Source: Corallium rubrum
Lineage: Eukaryota; Cnidaria; Anthozoa; Scleralcyonacea; Coralliidae
Assembly (NCBI GenBank): GCA_964035015.1
Contig: OZ036008.1
Coordinates: forward strand, 10,097,692 to 10,161,691
DNA length: 64,000 bases
Direction of reading: 5' to 3'
This document shows, piece after piece, positions 1 to 11,727 of this stretch (position 1 is the first letter of the stretch; each line of letters starts with the position of its first letter). A program made the translations under genes and the position numbers. The notes under the pieces are model-generated. The model saw only the letters and a program-made list of their open reading frames with translations, did no database searches and was not told where the DNA came from.

Positions 1-135
1 CAAACAAACAAACAAACAAACAAACAAACAAACAAACAAACAAACAAACAAACAAACAAACAAACAAACAAACAAACAAACAAACAAACAAACAAACAAA
101 CAAACAAACAAACAACAAACAAACAAACAAACAAA
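1..135. repeat. (CAAA)n microsatellite
   Basis: Uninterrupted CAAA tetranucleotide repeat at the left window edge, with one CAA slip near position 114. It may continue outside the window. It lies on the 3' side of the ANKRD13-like exons, so it is probably intronic. Confidence 0.97.
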
Positions 136-354
136 TTTACTAACCCCATGTAGTGAATTCCCATTTCATCTCAATGTAAAAATCTGGTGCCTAAACAGTT
201 AACATTCATATGAAAACTTTCATCTAATCATTCTGATTAGTGCTATTTGTATTTTATCTCACTTGTCTAGAGCAAACGTTCCTAAATTTTTTTCTGAAGG
301 CCATAAAGAGAAAATTACTCTCTGAATAAACTTTAAATGACCAAATCAACTCAC

Positions 355-1219
355 TGCTTTCAGATCATCCAAAAGTTCTGGAATACCATCAAGTCTTTGA
401 CTTGCTCTTTGAAAATCTCGTTGCTGAAATACCAGGGAAAGAATCTCCGGATCACCACAACTGACTGCCTCTTGACAAACTAAAATAATTCAAGATTGAA
501 ATTCATTGGACAGGTGGCGTGTGCTGTTAGCGCGTTACCATTCCAGCCTTCATTGGACGGGTGGCGTGTGCTGTTAGCGCGCTGCCTCTCACCAAAAAGT
601 TACGCCCGGTTAGACGGGGTTAGTACTTGGATGGGTGACCGCTTGGGAATGACCCCGTTGATGGGCTTGGACTCATGTGAGTAGAGTTGTAGTTGATCTC
701 TCCTGTGCTTCGAGGGTTTTTCGCCGGGTTCTCCGGTTTTCCTCCCTCCATAAAATCAACACCTAACATCTTAGCTGTGATCCGTGGTCTGAACTGTGTC
801 GTTGGCGGCTGCTTGGAGCGCCTTTGATATGCCTCGACACGGCCACGTTGATCTACGTCCTTCGCAATTCAGCCGCTTGCTGCAAGTAAGGATGATTAGC
901 CACCCAGTCATTTATCCTTTACCCTTTAAAAATACAATAATTATAGCTCTGGACTTTTTAAGACATTTTGTATATTTTATAAAAATTTAGGAGATTCTAA
1001 TTTTAGATAAATTTATTAAGAATTTAAAAAATTCAAAGAAAGAATTCTACATGTAACTGAAGAAATCCCTGCACAACCCTTACCATTCCAGCCTTGTTTA
1101 TTTACAGCATTGGCATTTACATGGTATTGTAATAAAGCTTTCACAAACTCGGTCTTTCCCAATGACACAGCTAAATGAAGTGCTGTCCTTCCACATGGAT
1201 CCTTGCTTTCCACATCCAC
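355..1219 (-). CDS. ANKRD13-family ankyrin-repeat protein, two internal exons (partial gene)
   Basis: Two exons on the minus strand: 1219-1084 and 479-355. The first follows an acceptor TGTAG and ends at a donor G|GTAAGG. It encodes an ankyrin repeat (DPCGRTALHLAVSLG, then VNKQGWN). The second follows TTTTAG and ends GCA|GTGAGT, reading VCQEAVSCGDPEIL then DGIPELLDDLK. The one-base phase left by the first exon joins the second exactly (G+TT). The order of ankyrin unit, GW motif, EAVSxGDPE and xGxPELL matches the N-terminal part of ANKRD13 proteins, which bind ubiquitinated cargo on endosomes; it looks closer to the A/B/D group than to ANKRD13C. The start exon (above 1219) was not found, and the rest of the gene lies beyond the left edge. 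The intron 480-1083 carries a 5S-derived SINE. Confidence 0.8.
540..930 (+). mobile_element. 5S rRNA-derived SINE, copy 1
   Basis: Contains the 3' half of 5S rRNA: GTTAGTACTTGGATGGGTGA and CCGCTTGGGAAT around 620-650, which is the region holding the internal C box of RNA polymerase III 5S promoters. A body follows with CGCCGGGTTCTCCGG and TTTTCCTCCCTCC (about 723-752) and a tail with ACGTCCTTCGCAATTCAGCC (856-875). Further copies lie at 15797-16620 (minus) and 22965-23185 (minus), with a fragment near 56862-56950. A short leading segment with GGTGGCGTGTGCTGTTAGCG is duplicated at 515 and 560. It sits in an intron of the ANKRD13-like gene, so it is not a functional 5S gene. Confidence 0.8.
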
Positions 1220-1262
1220 CTACAGTACACATACAGTATATCAGTACTTTATTTTGAATTAT

Positions 1263-1412
1263 ATTTAACAAATAAAACATAAAGTTCCATGCATATGTAC
1301 TCTTATAAAGGCAAGTTTGACGTCATTTGAACACAAAAGAAGTTGAGTATCTTATAAGATACCTTAATAAGAGTACATATGAACAGGAGCGGTATGTTTT
1401 ATTTGTTTTATA
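1263..1412. repeat. Foldback (palindromic) element
   Basis: Inverted arms: CATATGTACTCTTATAA near 1290 mirrored by AATAAGAGTACATATG near 1366-1381, with outer arms containing ACAAATAAAAC and TTTTATTTGT. No coding capacity. It is a typical short foldback MITE. The stretch 1413-2370 downstream holds no gene that I can support. Confidence 0.6.
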
Positions 1413-2420
1413 AAAGAAGAAGAAGAAAATCAAGTTAAACGTCTGGTAGGTTTGGAATTTGGCGGGCTTTTCCGGCCAGCTGACGCCATTCTACGCCACC
1501 CCACGCCATTTTTACGTCATTCATGATCTATGTTCTCTTATAAATGCACGGAGCCCAGTCAATCAGAGCGTAGAGGGCACCTTATTTTATAAAAGGTGTT
1601 GTCAATGCATGTTCAGATTGGTTAAGTTTAGCATCTTTATCAGAGCACAAATATCACCTGGACCTAGACTGGAAGTGGAAATGCAGGCACTTTTCAGTAA
1701 GATATCAAGCACACCAAAGCTTACAATGTCAGGTACAGAGGTACAAATGTTCTCCTAGGGGTACATTCAGAGTGATTGCAATTGGTTAAGAAAAGTAATT
1801 CACTATTTCAGCACTTTTTCAGAAGCACCATGCTGAAATATACAGTAGCATGCAATATGTTCTCAGAGGTGACATGGAGTGCCAAACTGAGCTGCATGTA
1901 ACAGATTTCAAGTCTAAGGACAGAGAAACAATGGCCATGTTGGTTTGTAGTACTAGAGTGCTGTCACAGTTATTGTACTGTACATACAGGTGTAAACAAG
2001 GGCACAATGAGGATTTTTGAAATGGGGGTCGTTTTTAGGACAAAGTGACGACACAAATCTAGGGGGTCTGGTGGCATAGCCTTGCAGGAAATTTTTGAAC
2101 TTTGGGTCTGTAAAATGGCATTTCCTGCATTGAAGACACTTTTGACCCAAGTATAAAGGTTTTAAATCACATGTTTTAGGCGTCAGAGAGAGTAGAAGTA
2201 ATTTTTGGCCTCCAAAATTTCCCTCACACCCCAAAAAATTTCTCTCTTTGCACGCCTGGGTGTAAAAATCTCACAAGGAGCTCTCTCATCAACAAGTAAA
2301 AATCATCTGGTGTTAGACAGATAAAATAATAAAGTACAGAAAATTCCATATTTGGGAGTAAAAGCATTAACAGGATGTGTTCACAGGCTTGTAGACAAAT
2401 TGTAATTTTATCAAGCCAAG

Positions 2421-2640
<220 letters not shown>

Positions 2641-2723
2641 TTGGAGTCATCGAATATGTTTATATAAATTTTCAACAACCTGTTACAAACTTAACTGGGA
2701 ACAACCTGTGCAAATGCATCCTG

Positions 2724-2797
<74 letters not shown>

Positions 2798-3067
2798 GAT
2801 ATTACACGGTGGTGCGAAGATATGAATTTTATCTTCGAGTGGTGAAAACAATATTTTACAAATGAGTGTAGCGAATGAGTAAAATATTGTTTTTATCATG
2901 AGAAGATAAAATTCATATCTTCAAGCCACCGTGTAATTTTCTTTTTATTATATAGATTCAATGCAAAAGGTGGGAAAATGTTTAATCACGTGATCGATAT
3001 CTTCACTAGTGAGGATATGGAAAATATGTCACTGCATATTTCTTAGTAAAACACTCGCATCTATATA

Positions 3068-3110
<43 letters not shown>

Positions 3111-3192
3111 TAGCGTGCTGCATAGGCAGTGTAGAAACAACAATCAAAATATAGTAAGGTTAGATATACTGCCGAAACAGAGAACGTAGGAG

Positions 3193-3260
3193 TCTAAGAT
3201 TTTGAGTGAAGGCCCTTCGTCAGAGAGAAACGACGAAGGGCCTTCGCTCAAAACGTTAGA
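3193..3260. ncRNA. Pair of hammerhead-like ribozymes, head-to-head
   Basis: Plus-strand copy at 3231-3260 and minus-strand copy at 3193-3226. They share the short stem-loop GGGCCTTCGCTC with other window copies. The plus copy has CGACGA instead of CTGACGA and CAAAACG instead of CGAAACG, so it is decayed and probably inactive. The arms continue outward on both sides (TTAGACTCCTACGTT and its complement), forming a palindromic unit of about 200 bp. Confidence 0.5.
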
Positions 3261-3305
3261 CTCCTACGTTTTCTGTTTCGGCAGTATATCTAACCTTACT
3301 ATATT

Positions 3306-3350
<45 letters not shown>

Positions 3351-3441
3351 AAAGTAGCGTGCTGCGTAGGCAGTGTAGAAACAACAATCGAAATATAGTA
3401 AGGTTAGATATACTGTACTGCCGAAACAGAGAACGTAGGAG

Positions 3442-3509
3442 TCTAACATTTCGAGCGAAGGCCCTTCGTCATTTCTCTCTGATGAAGGGCCTTCGCTCGA
3501 AACATTAGA
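3442..3509. ncRNA. Pair of hammerhead-like ribozymes, head-to-head
   Basis: Plus copy at 3477-3509: TCT, core CTGATGA, short stem-loop, GAAA, CATT, then AGA, which pairs with TCT as a 3-bp helix I. Minus copy at 3442-3471 is nearly complementary, with a spacer of a few bases. Same palindromic unit as at 3193-3260. Confidence 0.55.
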
Positions 3510-3555
3510 CTCCTACGTTCTCTGTTTCAGCAGTATATCTAACCTTACTATATTT

Positions 3556-3709
<154 letters not shown>

Positions 3710-3742
3710 GGGTTGGTACAAAAGAATGTACATTCACTCACA

Positions 3743-3812
<70 letters not shown>

Positions 3813-4420
3813 TGTGAGTGAATGTACATTCTTTTGTACCAACCCAACTGTGTAATCTAGCAAATATATAAATGTTCAAAAGATGACAGAGTTTTGAAAG
3901 ACCCTACATTCCCACATCCGTAGTTTAGTAAATATTACATTTGTCATTCTGCATTTGTGGCAAAATACCGCATTACATCCCGTCAACTGATAACGTTTTC
4001 TACTTTATTTCAATTCATATATCAAAATCAAATAACAAATAAAAATCTAAAGAGGAAGTCAACAGCTGCCTTGAAGACAGAAGGCATTTGGACAGGAAAA
4101 AATAAAGCATGATTGCAAAAAGGGTCAATACGTCATATGTTTACATGCATGTAAATAACATCAACATTGCTTAAACAGAACAGTTATCCAAACCTTATTT
4201 TGTTTCAAAGTTTCTGTTAATTCTGCGCATTTATCTTCAAAAATATAACAGTGTAAAGGCCATTTAGTTTCGATTTCCCGTTTGTTTAGCAATTGCCATT
4301 GTTTTTCGGCCATCTTGGATTTTTACCGCTGACAACCAAGATTTCATGCTCAATTATTAACCTTCTTCCCTTTTCTCAAGTTGACCAATGGGCCAATGCA
4401 ATGGAAGGCCGGAAGGCCTT

Positions 4421-4565
4421 TTGCCGGAAGGCCTGTGTAGTTGCATTTTTCGCAACTGGTCCCGGTTCGGTCTTAAAATGTATATATTCTACACTCGAAT
4501 TTTCCTTCACCCAAAATCCTTGGAACCTGCTATGTAATCGAGTGAAATGCCCAATATTACTTATA
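4421..4565 (+). mobile_element. SINE, truncated copy lacking the tRNA head
   Basis: About 140 bp nearly identical to the body of the SINE at 4640-4850, starting at GGCCTGTGTAGTTGCA and ending AATATTACTTATAAT. It lacks the tRNA-like head, as expected for a 5'-truncated copy. Confidence 0.75.
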
Positions 4566-4639
4566 ATATACCTGATTCTATCCTGGCATTACCACCTTAT
4601 TACATATATACAGAACTCGCGATCAAGCTCTCGGCAACG

Positions 4640-4850
4640 CCCTCCATGGCTCAGTGGTCAGAGCATTGCACTAGAATCGCAAGATCGTGGGTTCAATTCC
4701 TGCCAGAAGGCCTGTGTAGTTGCATTTTTCGCAACTGGTCCCGGTTCGGTCTTAAAATGTATATATTCTACACTCGAATTTTTCTTCACCCCAAATCCTT
4801 AGAACATGCTATGTAATCGAGTGAAATGCCCAATATTACTTATAATGGCA
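4640..4850 (+). mobile_element. tRNA-derived SINE
   Basis: A tRNA-like head at about 4643-4710 has an A box (TGGCTCAGTGGTCAGAGC) and a B box (GGGTTCAATTCC) correctly spaced for an internal RNA polymerase III promoter. The body is shared with the copy at 4421-4565 and ends in TTACTTATAAT. The acceptor stem does not pair properly, so this is a SINE and not a tRNA gene. Confidence 0.8.
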
Positions 4851-5164
4851 ATAAAGATAGCCGTGCACAATGAGTATAGCCGCCAAATGACTACCAACCA
4901 CGATTTTCCTCAATTATCCCATACAAAATGCGCATATATACTTTAGCGCAAAGGAGCGGCAGTTTTACACAGCAGAAAAGGCTAGAAATGGAACGAATTA
5001 CACGAAAACATTGCGTTGGTAAACTCACGAAGTTACAAAATTACTAAATAAAAGACGAAAGAAAAACAAAATGGACTCTATATTTTCAAAACACATGCAT
5101 GAGAATACCACAAAAAACTATGTTTTGTAAGGTCCTGTACTTACCCAGGCAATGTTTTCGTATA

Positions 5165-6195
5165 CTTCAGTGGATATTAGGGATTAATTTTCTGGTTACT
5201 TTGCAGTGGTTATTAGAGACCAAGTTTGGTGGTTATTTTAACCTTGTTATTTTGCGGTGGTTATTAGGGTCTAATTTTGGTAGTTATTTTCACCTTGTTA
5301 TTTTGCGGTGGCTATTAGGGATCAATTTTGGTGGTTATTTTGACCTTGTTATTTTGCGGTGGTTATTAAGGACCAATTTTGGTGGTTATATTTTTCCTTG
5401 TTCTTTTGCGGTGGTTATTAGGGACCAATTTTGGTGGTTATTTTGAGCTTGTTATTTTGCGGTGGTTATTAGAGACCAATTTTGGTGGTTATTTTGACCT
5501 TGTTATTTTGCGGTGGTTATTAGGGACTAATTTTGGTGGTTATTTTGACCTTGTTATTTTGCGGTGGTTATTAGGGACCAATTTTGGTGGTTATTTTGAC
5601 CTTGTTATTTTGTAGTGGTTATTAGAGACCAATTTTGGTGGTTATTTTGACCTTGTTATTTTGCGGTGGTTATTAGAGACCAATTTTGGTGGTTATTTTG
5701 ACCTTGTTATTTTGCGGTGGTTATTAGAGACCAATTTTGGTGGTTATTTTGACCTTGTTATTTTGCGGTGGTTATTAGGGACCAATTTTGGTGGTTATTT
5801 TGACCTTGTTATTTTGCAGTGGTTATTAGGGACCAATTTTGGTGGTTATTTTGACCTTGTTATTTTGCAGTGGTTATTAGGGACCAATTTTGGTGGTTAT
5901 TTTGACCTTGTTATTTTGCAGTGGTTATTAGGGACCAATTTTGGTGGTTATTTTGACCTTGTTATTTTGCAGTGGTTATTAGGGACCAATTTTGGTTGTT
6001 ATTTTGACCTTGGTATATTGCGGTGGTTATTAGGGACCAATTTTGGTTGTTATTTTGACCTTGTTATTTTGCGGTGGTTATTAGAGACCAATTTTGGTTG
6101 TTATTTTGACCTTGTTAATTTGCGGTGGTCCAATTTTTGTGGTTATTTTGAACTTGTTACTTTGCGGTGGTGATTAGGGACCAATTTTGGTGGCA
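5165..6195 (+). repeat. 51-bp minisatellite array, forward orientation
   Basis: About 20 tandem copies of a 51-bp unit (starting GCGGTGGTTATTAGGGACC), with single-base variants such as GGG/GAG and GCG/GCA. Because 51 is a multiple of three and the unit lacks stops in one frame, it gives long spurious reading frames of a 17-residue repeat (ILRWLLGTNFGGYFDLV). A flank at about 4905-5000, with GGCAGTTTTACACAGCAGAA, precedes it and recurs at 6410-6475 before the inverted array. Confidence 0.95.
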
Positions 6196-6489
6196 TAAAC
6201 CGCCAATAGAATTAACTAAAATTATTTACAAAAAAAAAGTATAAATAATTAAATAAAAAAACCCATTCGGAAAACACCCCAGGTCCATATAGGCACTTTA
6301 GCCTATCTCTAAAATAAAACCCGATGCACACATTTGTCCACGGCCACCATACCAGCCAGGCTGTATTCTGTGGCTGTAGTATACGGTAGTTTCAACGATT
6401 CGCCTCAACTATCCTATGCAAAGGGGCGGCAGTTTTACGCAGCAGAAAAGCCTAGAATTGGCAAGAATTATTATCCACGGCAAAATACC
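6196..6489. other. Spacer between the inverted minisatellite arrays
   Basis: About 294 bp without coding signal. Positions 6410-6475 (GGCAGTTTTACGCAGCAGAA) match 4905-5000 in the same orientation, so the spacer carries a copy of the left flank of the first array. The A-rich part at 6228-6260 looks like low-complexity sequence. Confidence 0.8.
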
Positions 6490-9400
6490 CATGACAAAAT
6501 AACTAGGCCCTAATAACCACTGGAAAATAACAAGGTCAAAATAACCACCTCAAAATAACAAGGTCAAAATGACCACCGCAAATTAACAAGGTCAAAATAA
6601 CCACGAAAATTGGTCCCTAATAACCACCGCAAAATAACAAGGTAAAATAACCACTAAAATTGGTCCCTAATAACCACCGCAATATACCAAGGTCAAAATA
6701 AGCACGAAAATTGGTCCCTAATAACCACCGCAAAATAACAAGGTCAAAATAACCACCAAAATTGGTCCCTAATAACCACCGCGAAATAACTAGGTCAAAA
6801 TAACCACCAAAATTGGTCCCTAATAACCACCGCAAAATAACAAGGTCAAAATAACCACCAAAATTGGTCCCTAATAACCACTGCAAAATAACAAGGTCAA
6901 AATAACCACCAAAATTGGTCCCTAATAACCACTGCAAAATAACAAGGTCAAAATAACCACCAAAATTGGTACCTAATAACCACCGCAAAATAACAAGGTC
7001 AAAATAACCACCAAAATTGGTCCCTAATAACCACCGCAAAATAACAAGGACAAAATAACCACCAAAATTGGTCCCTAATAACCACTACAAAATAACAAGG
7101 TCAAAATAACCACCAAAATTGGTCCCTAATAACCACCGCAAAATAACAAGGTCAAAATAACCACCAAAATTGGTCCCTAATAACCACCGCAAAATAACAA
7201 GGTCAAAATAACCACCAAAATTGGTCCCTAATAACCACCGCAAAATAACAAGGTCAAAATAACCACCAAAATTGGTCCCTAATAACCACTACAAAACAAC
7301 AAGGTCAAAATAACCACCAAAATTGGTCCCTAATAACCACTGCAAAATAACAAGGTCAATATAACCACCAAAATTGGTCCCTAATAACCACTACAAAATA
7401 ACAAGATCAAAATAACCACCAAAATTGGTCCCAAATAACCACCGCAATATAACAAGGACAAAATAACCACCAAAATTGGTCCCTAATAACCACCACAAAA
7501 TAACAAGGTCAAAATAACCACCAAAATTGGTCCCTAATGACCACCGCAAAATAACAAGGTCAATATAACCACCAAAATTGGTCCCTAATAACCACTACAA
7601 AATAACAAGGTTAAAATAACCACCAAAATTGGTCCCTAATAACCACTACAAAATAACAAGGTTAAAATAACCACCAAAATTGGTCCCTAATAACCACCGC
7701 AATATAACTAGGTCAAATAACCACCAAAATTGGTCCCTAATAACCACCGCAATATAACTAGGTCAAAATAACCACCAAAATTGGTCCCTAATAACCACTG
7801 CAAAATAACAAGGTCAAAATAACCACCAAAATTGGTCCCTAATAACCACCGCAATATAACTAGGTCAAATAACCACCAAAATTGGTCCCTAATAACCACC
7901 GCAATATAACTAGGTCAAATAACCACCAAAATTGGTCCCTAATAACCACCGCAATATAACTAGGTCAAAATAACCACCAAAATTGGTCCCTAATAACCAC
8001 TGCAAAATAACAAGGTCAAAATAACCACCAAAATTGGTCCCTAATAACCACTACAAAATAACAAGGTTAAAATATCCACCAAAATTGGTCCCTAATAACC
8101 ACCGCAATATAACTAGGTCAAATAACCACCAAAATTGGTCCCTAATAACCACCGCAAAAATAACAAGATCAAAATAACCACCAAAATTGGTCTCTAATAA
8201 CCACCGCAAAATAACAAGGTCAAAATAACCACCAAAATTGGTCCCTAATAACCACTGCAAAATAACAAGGTCAAAATAACCACCACAATTGGCCTTTAAT
8301 AACCACCGCAAAATAACAAGGTCAAAATAACCACCAAAATTGGTCTCTAATAACCACCGCAAAATAACAAGGTCAAAATAACCACCACAATTGGTCTTTA
8401 ATAACCACCGCAAAATAACAAGGTCAAAATAACCACCAAAATTGGTCTCTAATAACCACCGCAAAATAACAAGGTCAAAATAACCACCACAATTGGTCTT
8501 TAATAACCACCGCAAAATAACAAGGTCAAAATAACCACCAAAATTGGTCCCTAATAACCACTGCAAAATAACAAGTTCAAAATAACCACCAAAATTGGTC
8601 CCTAATAACCACCGCAATATAACTAGGTCAAATAACCACCAAAATTGGTCCCTAATAACCACCGCAAAAATAACAAGATCAAAATAACCACCAAAATTGG
8701 TCCCTAATAACCACCGCAAAATAACAAGGTCAAAATAACCACCAAAATTGGTCTCTAATAACCACCGCAAAATAACAAGGTCAAAATAACCACCAAAATT
8801 GGTCCCTAATAACCACTGCAAAATAACAAGGTCAAAATAACCACCAAAATTGGTCTCTAATAACCACCGCAATATAACAATAACCACTGCAAAATAACAA
8901 GGTCAAAATAACCACCAAAATTGGTCTCTAATAACCACCGCAAAATAACAAGGTCAAAATAACCACCAAAATTGGTCTCTAATAACCACCGCAATATAAC
9001 AATAACCACTGCAAAATAACAAGGTCAAAATAACCACCAAAATTGGTCTCTAATAACCACCGCAAAATAACAAGGTCAAAATAACCACCAAAATTGGTCC
9101 CTAATAACCACTGCAAAATAACAAGGTCAAAATAACCACCAAAATTGGTCCCTAATAACCACTGCAAAATAACAAGGTCAAAATAACCACCAAAATTGGT
9201 ACCTAATAACCACCGCAAAATAACAAGGTCAAAATAACCACCAAAATTGGTCCCTAATAACCACTGCAAAATAACAAGGTCAAAATAACCACCAAAATTG
9301 GTCCCTAATAACCACTGCAAAATAACAAGGTCAAAATAACCACCAAAATTGGTCCCTAATAACCACCGCAATATAACAAGGTCAAAATAACCACCAAAAT

Positions 9401-9755
9401 TGGTCTCTAATAACCACCGTAAAATAACAAGGTCAAAATAACCACCAAAATTGGTCTCTAATAACCACTGCAAAATAACAAGGTCAAAATAACCACCAAA
9501 ATTGGTCCCTAATAACCACCGCAATATAACAAGGTAAAATAACCACCAAAATTGGTCCCTAATAACCACCGCAAAATAACAAGGTCAAAATAACCACCAA
9601 AATTGGACCCTAATAACCACCGCAAAACAACAAGATCAAAATAACCACCAAAATTGGTCCCTAATAACCACCGCAAAACAACAAGATCAAAATAACCACC
9701 AAAATTGGTCCCTAATAACTACTGCAAAACAACAAGGTCAAAATAACCATGGAAT
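6490..9755 (-). repeat. 51-bp minisatellite array, inverted orientation
   Basis: About 64 tandem copies of the reverse complement of the same 51-bp unit (unit contains TTGGTCCCTAATAACCACCG). Variants cluster in higher-order patterns, for example alternating GGTCTCTAAT / TTGGTCTTTAAT units near 8280-8520 and 50-bp frameshifted units with AATATAACTAGGTCAAATAA near 7690-7930 and 8100-8640. This indicates multi-unit duplication. The open frames on this strand are repeat artefacts. Confidence 0.95.
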
Positions 9756-10485
9756 CTTGAACTCTGTTTTAAACTGACCACTATTTTTCATTATATACTG
9801 TCCTCTGTATTACAATGTTAAAGTTGAAAATGCAATAGGCAAAGTCGCCAGAACTGTTTCTTTTGTCTTGCCAAAACTAATTAAAACTCCAACAAATTTC
9901 TGTTGCATTACACCAAGCTTGCACATATACCATAAGGACATGCACCTGTCCTAAACCATAATTGTATTATACCTAACATATTGCAAATGTTGTATCTAGG
10001 CTTGCCCTTGTTTTAAAAAAAGAACGTGACAACAGATCTGACACAGATTGCCCCCACGTTTATGCTAAGCGTCAAGTAAGCGTGTAGTGGGAGTTGTGCT
10101 ATGCAAATTTACAAAGATGTTTGTCGTCTTAACACTTAATGAAGTCTGAAGACGTGTCTTTAGTATTTTATTCTGGCTAACGCCAGACGATTTTATTCAG
10201 CACACGTACGGAGAGGTCCACGCTGTTCATTTATATGTATAAAATGAGCTTTGTAAACGTAATTTATAAGATTTATAAAGAGTCTAGCACCCTCGTCTCA
10301 TGGCATAGAAACGAGTAGCAGCACCAGCCCACGCTTTAACACTTATTTTATGAAATTCAATTGCACATCGAGGCTCAATCTTATGGAATGCACTATCGTG
10401 TCATATGATGAAGACTGTGTTTGTATTGTATTTTAATTATCTACATGTATTATATATATATACATAACACTTCTGTAGTAAATTA
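9756..10485. other. Non-coding interval
   Basis: No exon or RNA gene recognised. A decayed copy of the dispersed element carrying CTGGCTAACGCCAGACGAT lies at about 10130-10200. The same element recurs near 29250, 43860, 45960 and 56340. Confidence 0.5.
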
Positions 10486-11668
10486 CTAAATTTTAGTCAT
10501 ATTTGACCTGAGTGCTATATTAGCTTGGGGCTGTTTACATAAGCTAACTGCTATAAAGCGGCGGTGGTTAAGTTTTTTCTTGTTTTTTTTTCTTTCAACT
10601 TTTATTTGGACCAAGAGAGAGAGAAAAAAAAAAAGTATAAAATTACAAGTCCAAATTCGGCGAGCACGAACGAGAAAACTCCCATGCGAGGTGCTCACCG
10701 TAAAATTAAAATAAAATAAAAAGTAATGATATGTACATAGATCTATCGAAGATTAAGTTGGACTAGACATGACAGGAACAATTCCTGCATATGGAATAGG
10801 AACAAGGTGAATCTGGGTCAAAGGTAGTGTTCGTGAGTTCAGTATAAGTTAGGCGTAGATAGGACTTAAACCTAGTTAGAGAAGAAAATATATCAGATGG
10901 TGCATGCTTAAGTAAATAGTTCCAGGGTTTAACTATTCTATTAAAGTAAGATCCTTGAAAGGTACTAGTTTTACAATGTGGGGTTTTAAGAAGTGAGGAC
11001 GAACCAGATCGGGTGTTACAATTATGTACAGGATTAAAATAGTCGACGTTTAGATCTATAAGTTTATATTTACATTTGTAGTAAAAGATCAAGTCACGGA
11101 TTTCACGGTCGTAGGCTAGTGGCAAAAGGTTTAAGACTTTTAGACGTTCAGAGTACGTCAGTTCTCCTCGTTTCTTCTTCAGAATCCATAACGTAGCTCT
11201 CCTTTGAACACCTTCCACCCTCTTCATCCAGGTATTACTTTGAGCTGACCAGATCTCGGAACCATATGAAAGTTGGCTTTTGACAAATGAGAGGTATAAT
11301 GTCCTCCTAACACGGGTATCCGGCAGATAGAAGCAGGTTCGTTTCAAGAGGCCAAGCATCTTGTTACTCTTTGCAATGATGTTCATTATATGGGCGGCCC
11401 ATTTCAGGTCACTGGAGATTGTAATGCCCAGATCTAACTCGACATCAGTACAGGAAAGTTCTAGGTCGTACAATGTGTAATTATAAATTACTGGACTTGG
11501 TCTCCTTGTAATCCTTAGAATCTTACATTTGTCAGTGTTAAATTTCATTTTGCTTTCGGAGCTCCATAGTTCTAAAGAGTGTAGATTATCTTGTAGAGTT
11601 TGACAGTCGTTCAAGGTTTTTACGTGTCTATGTAACTTTGTGTCGTCGGCGTACAGAGCAATGTCAGT
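10486..11668 (-). mobile_element. 5'-truncated non-LTR retrotransposon (LINE)
   Basis: The minus-strand frame 11614-10763, extendable to about 11665, begins at the reverse transcriptase catalytic box (ALYADDTKLH around 11640-11665). It continues through the RT thumb/C-terminal region (SYGSEIWSAQ, VQRRATLWIL, LPLAYDREIRDLIFYYK) to a stop at 10763. Everything upstream of the YADD box is missing; the break falls at a CAATGT hexamer repeat (11665-11725). The 3' UTR runs to about 10486. The CDS fragment is open, so the insertion is fairly young. The superfamily (jockey/CR1-like) is not certain. Confidence 0.85.
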
Positions 11669-11727
11669 GTCAATCTCAATGTGAGTGTCAATGTCAATGT
11701 CAATGTCAGTGTCAATGTCAATGTCAA
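11660..11727. repeat. (CAATGT)n hexamer microsatellite
   Basis: About eleven CAATGT/CAGTGT-type hexamers directly abutting the truncated 5' end of the LINE. Spurious frames through it encode Leu-Thr or Cys-Gln dipeptide repeats. Confidence 0.85.

Noticed and set aside
600..680. Functional 5S rRNA gene
   Set aside because: Only the 3' half is present, it is diverged, and it is fused to a repeated SINE body.
4643..4712. tRNA gene
   Set aside because: A and B boxes are present but the acceptor stem does not pair and a SINE body follows. The same applies to 48236-48320, 48728-48812 and 59625-59700.
5099..9569. Reading frames of up to 278 codons with WLLGTNFGGYFDLV repeats
   Set aside because: They follow from a 51-bp tandem unit without stops, occur in both array orientations, drift out of frame at 50-bp units, and have no start or splice context.
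5165..9755. CRISPR-like regular repeat array
   Set aside because: Units are directly adjacent without unique spacers and the DNA is animal nuclear sequence. It is a minisatellite.
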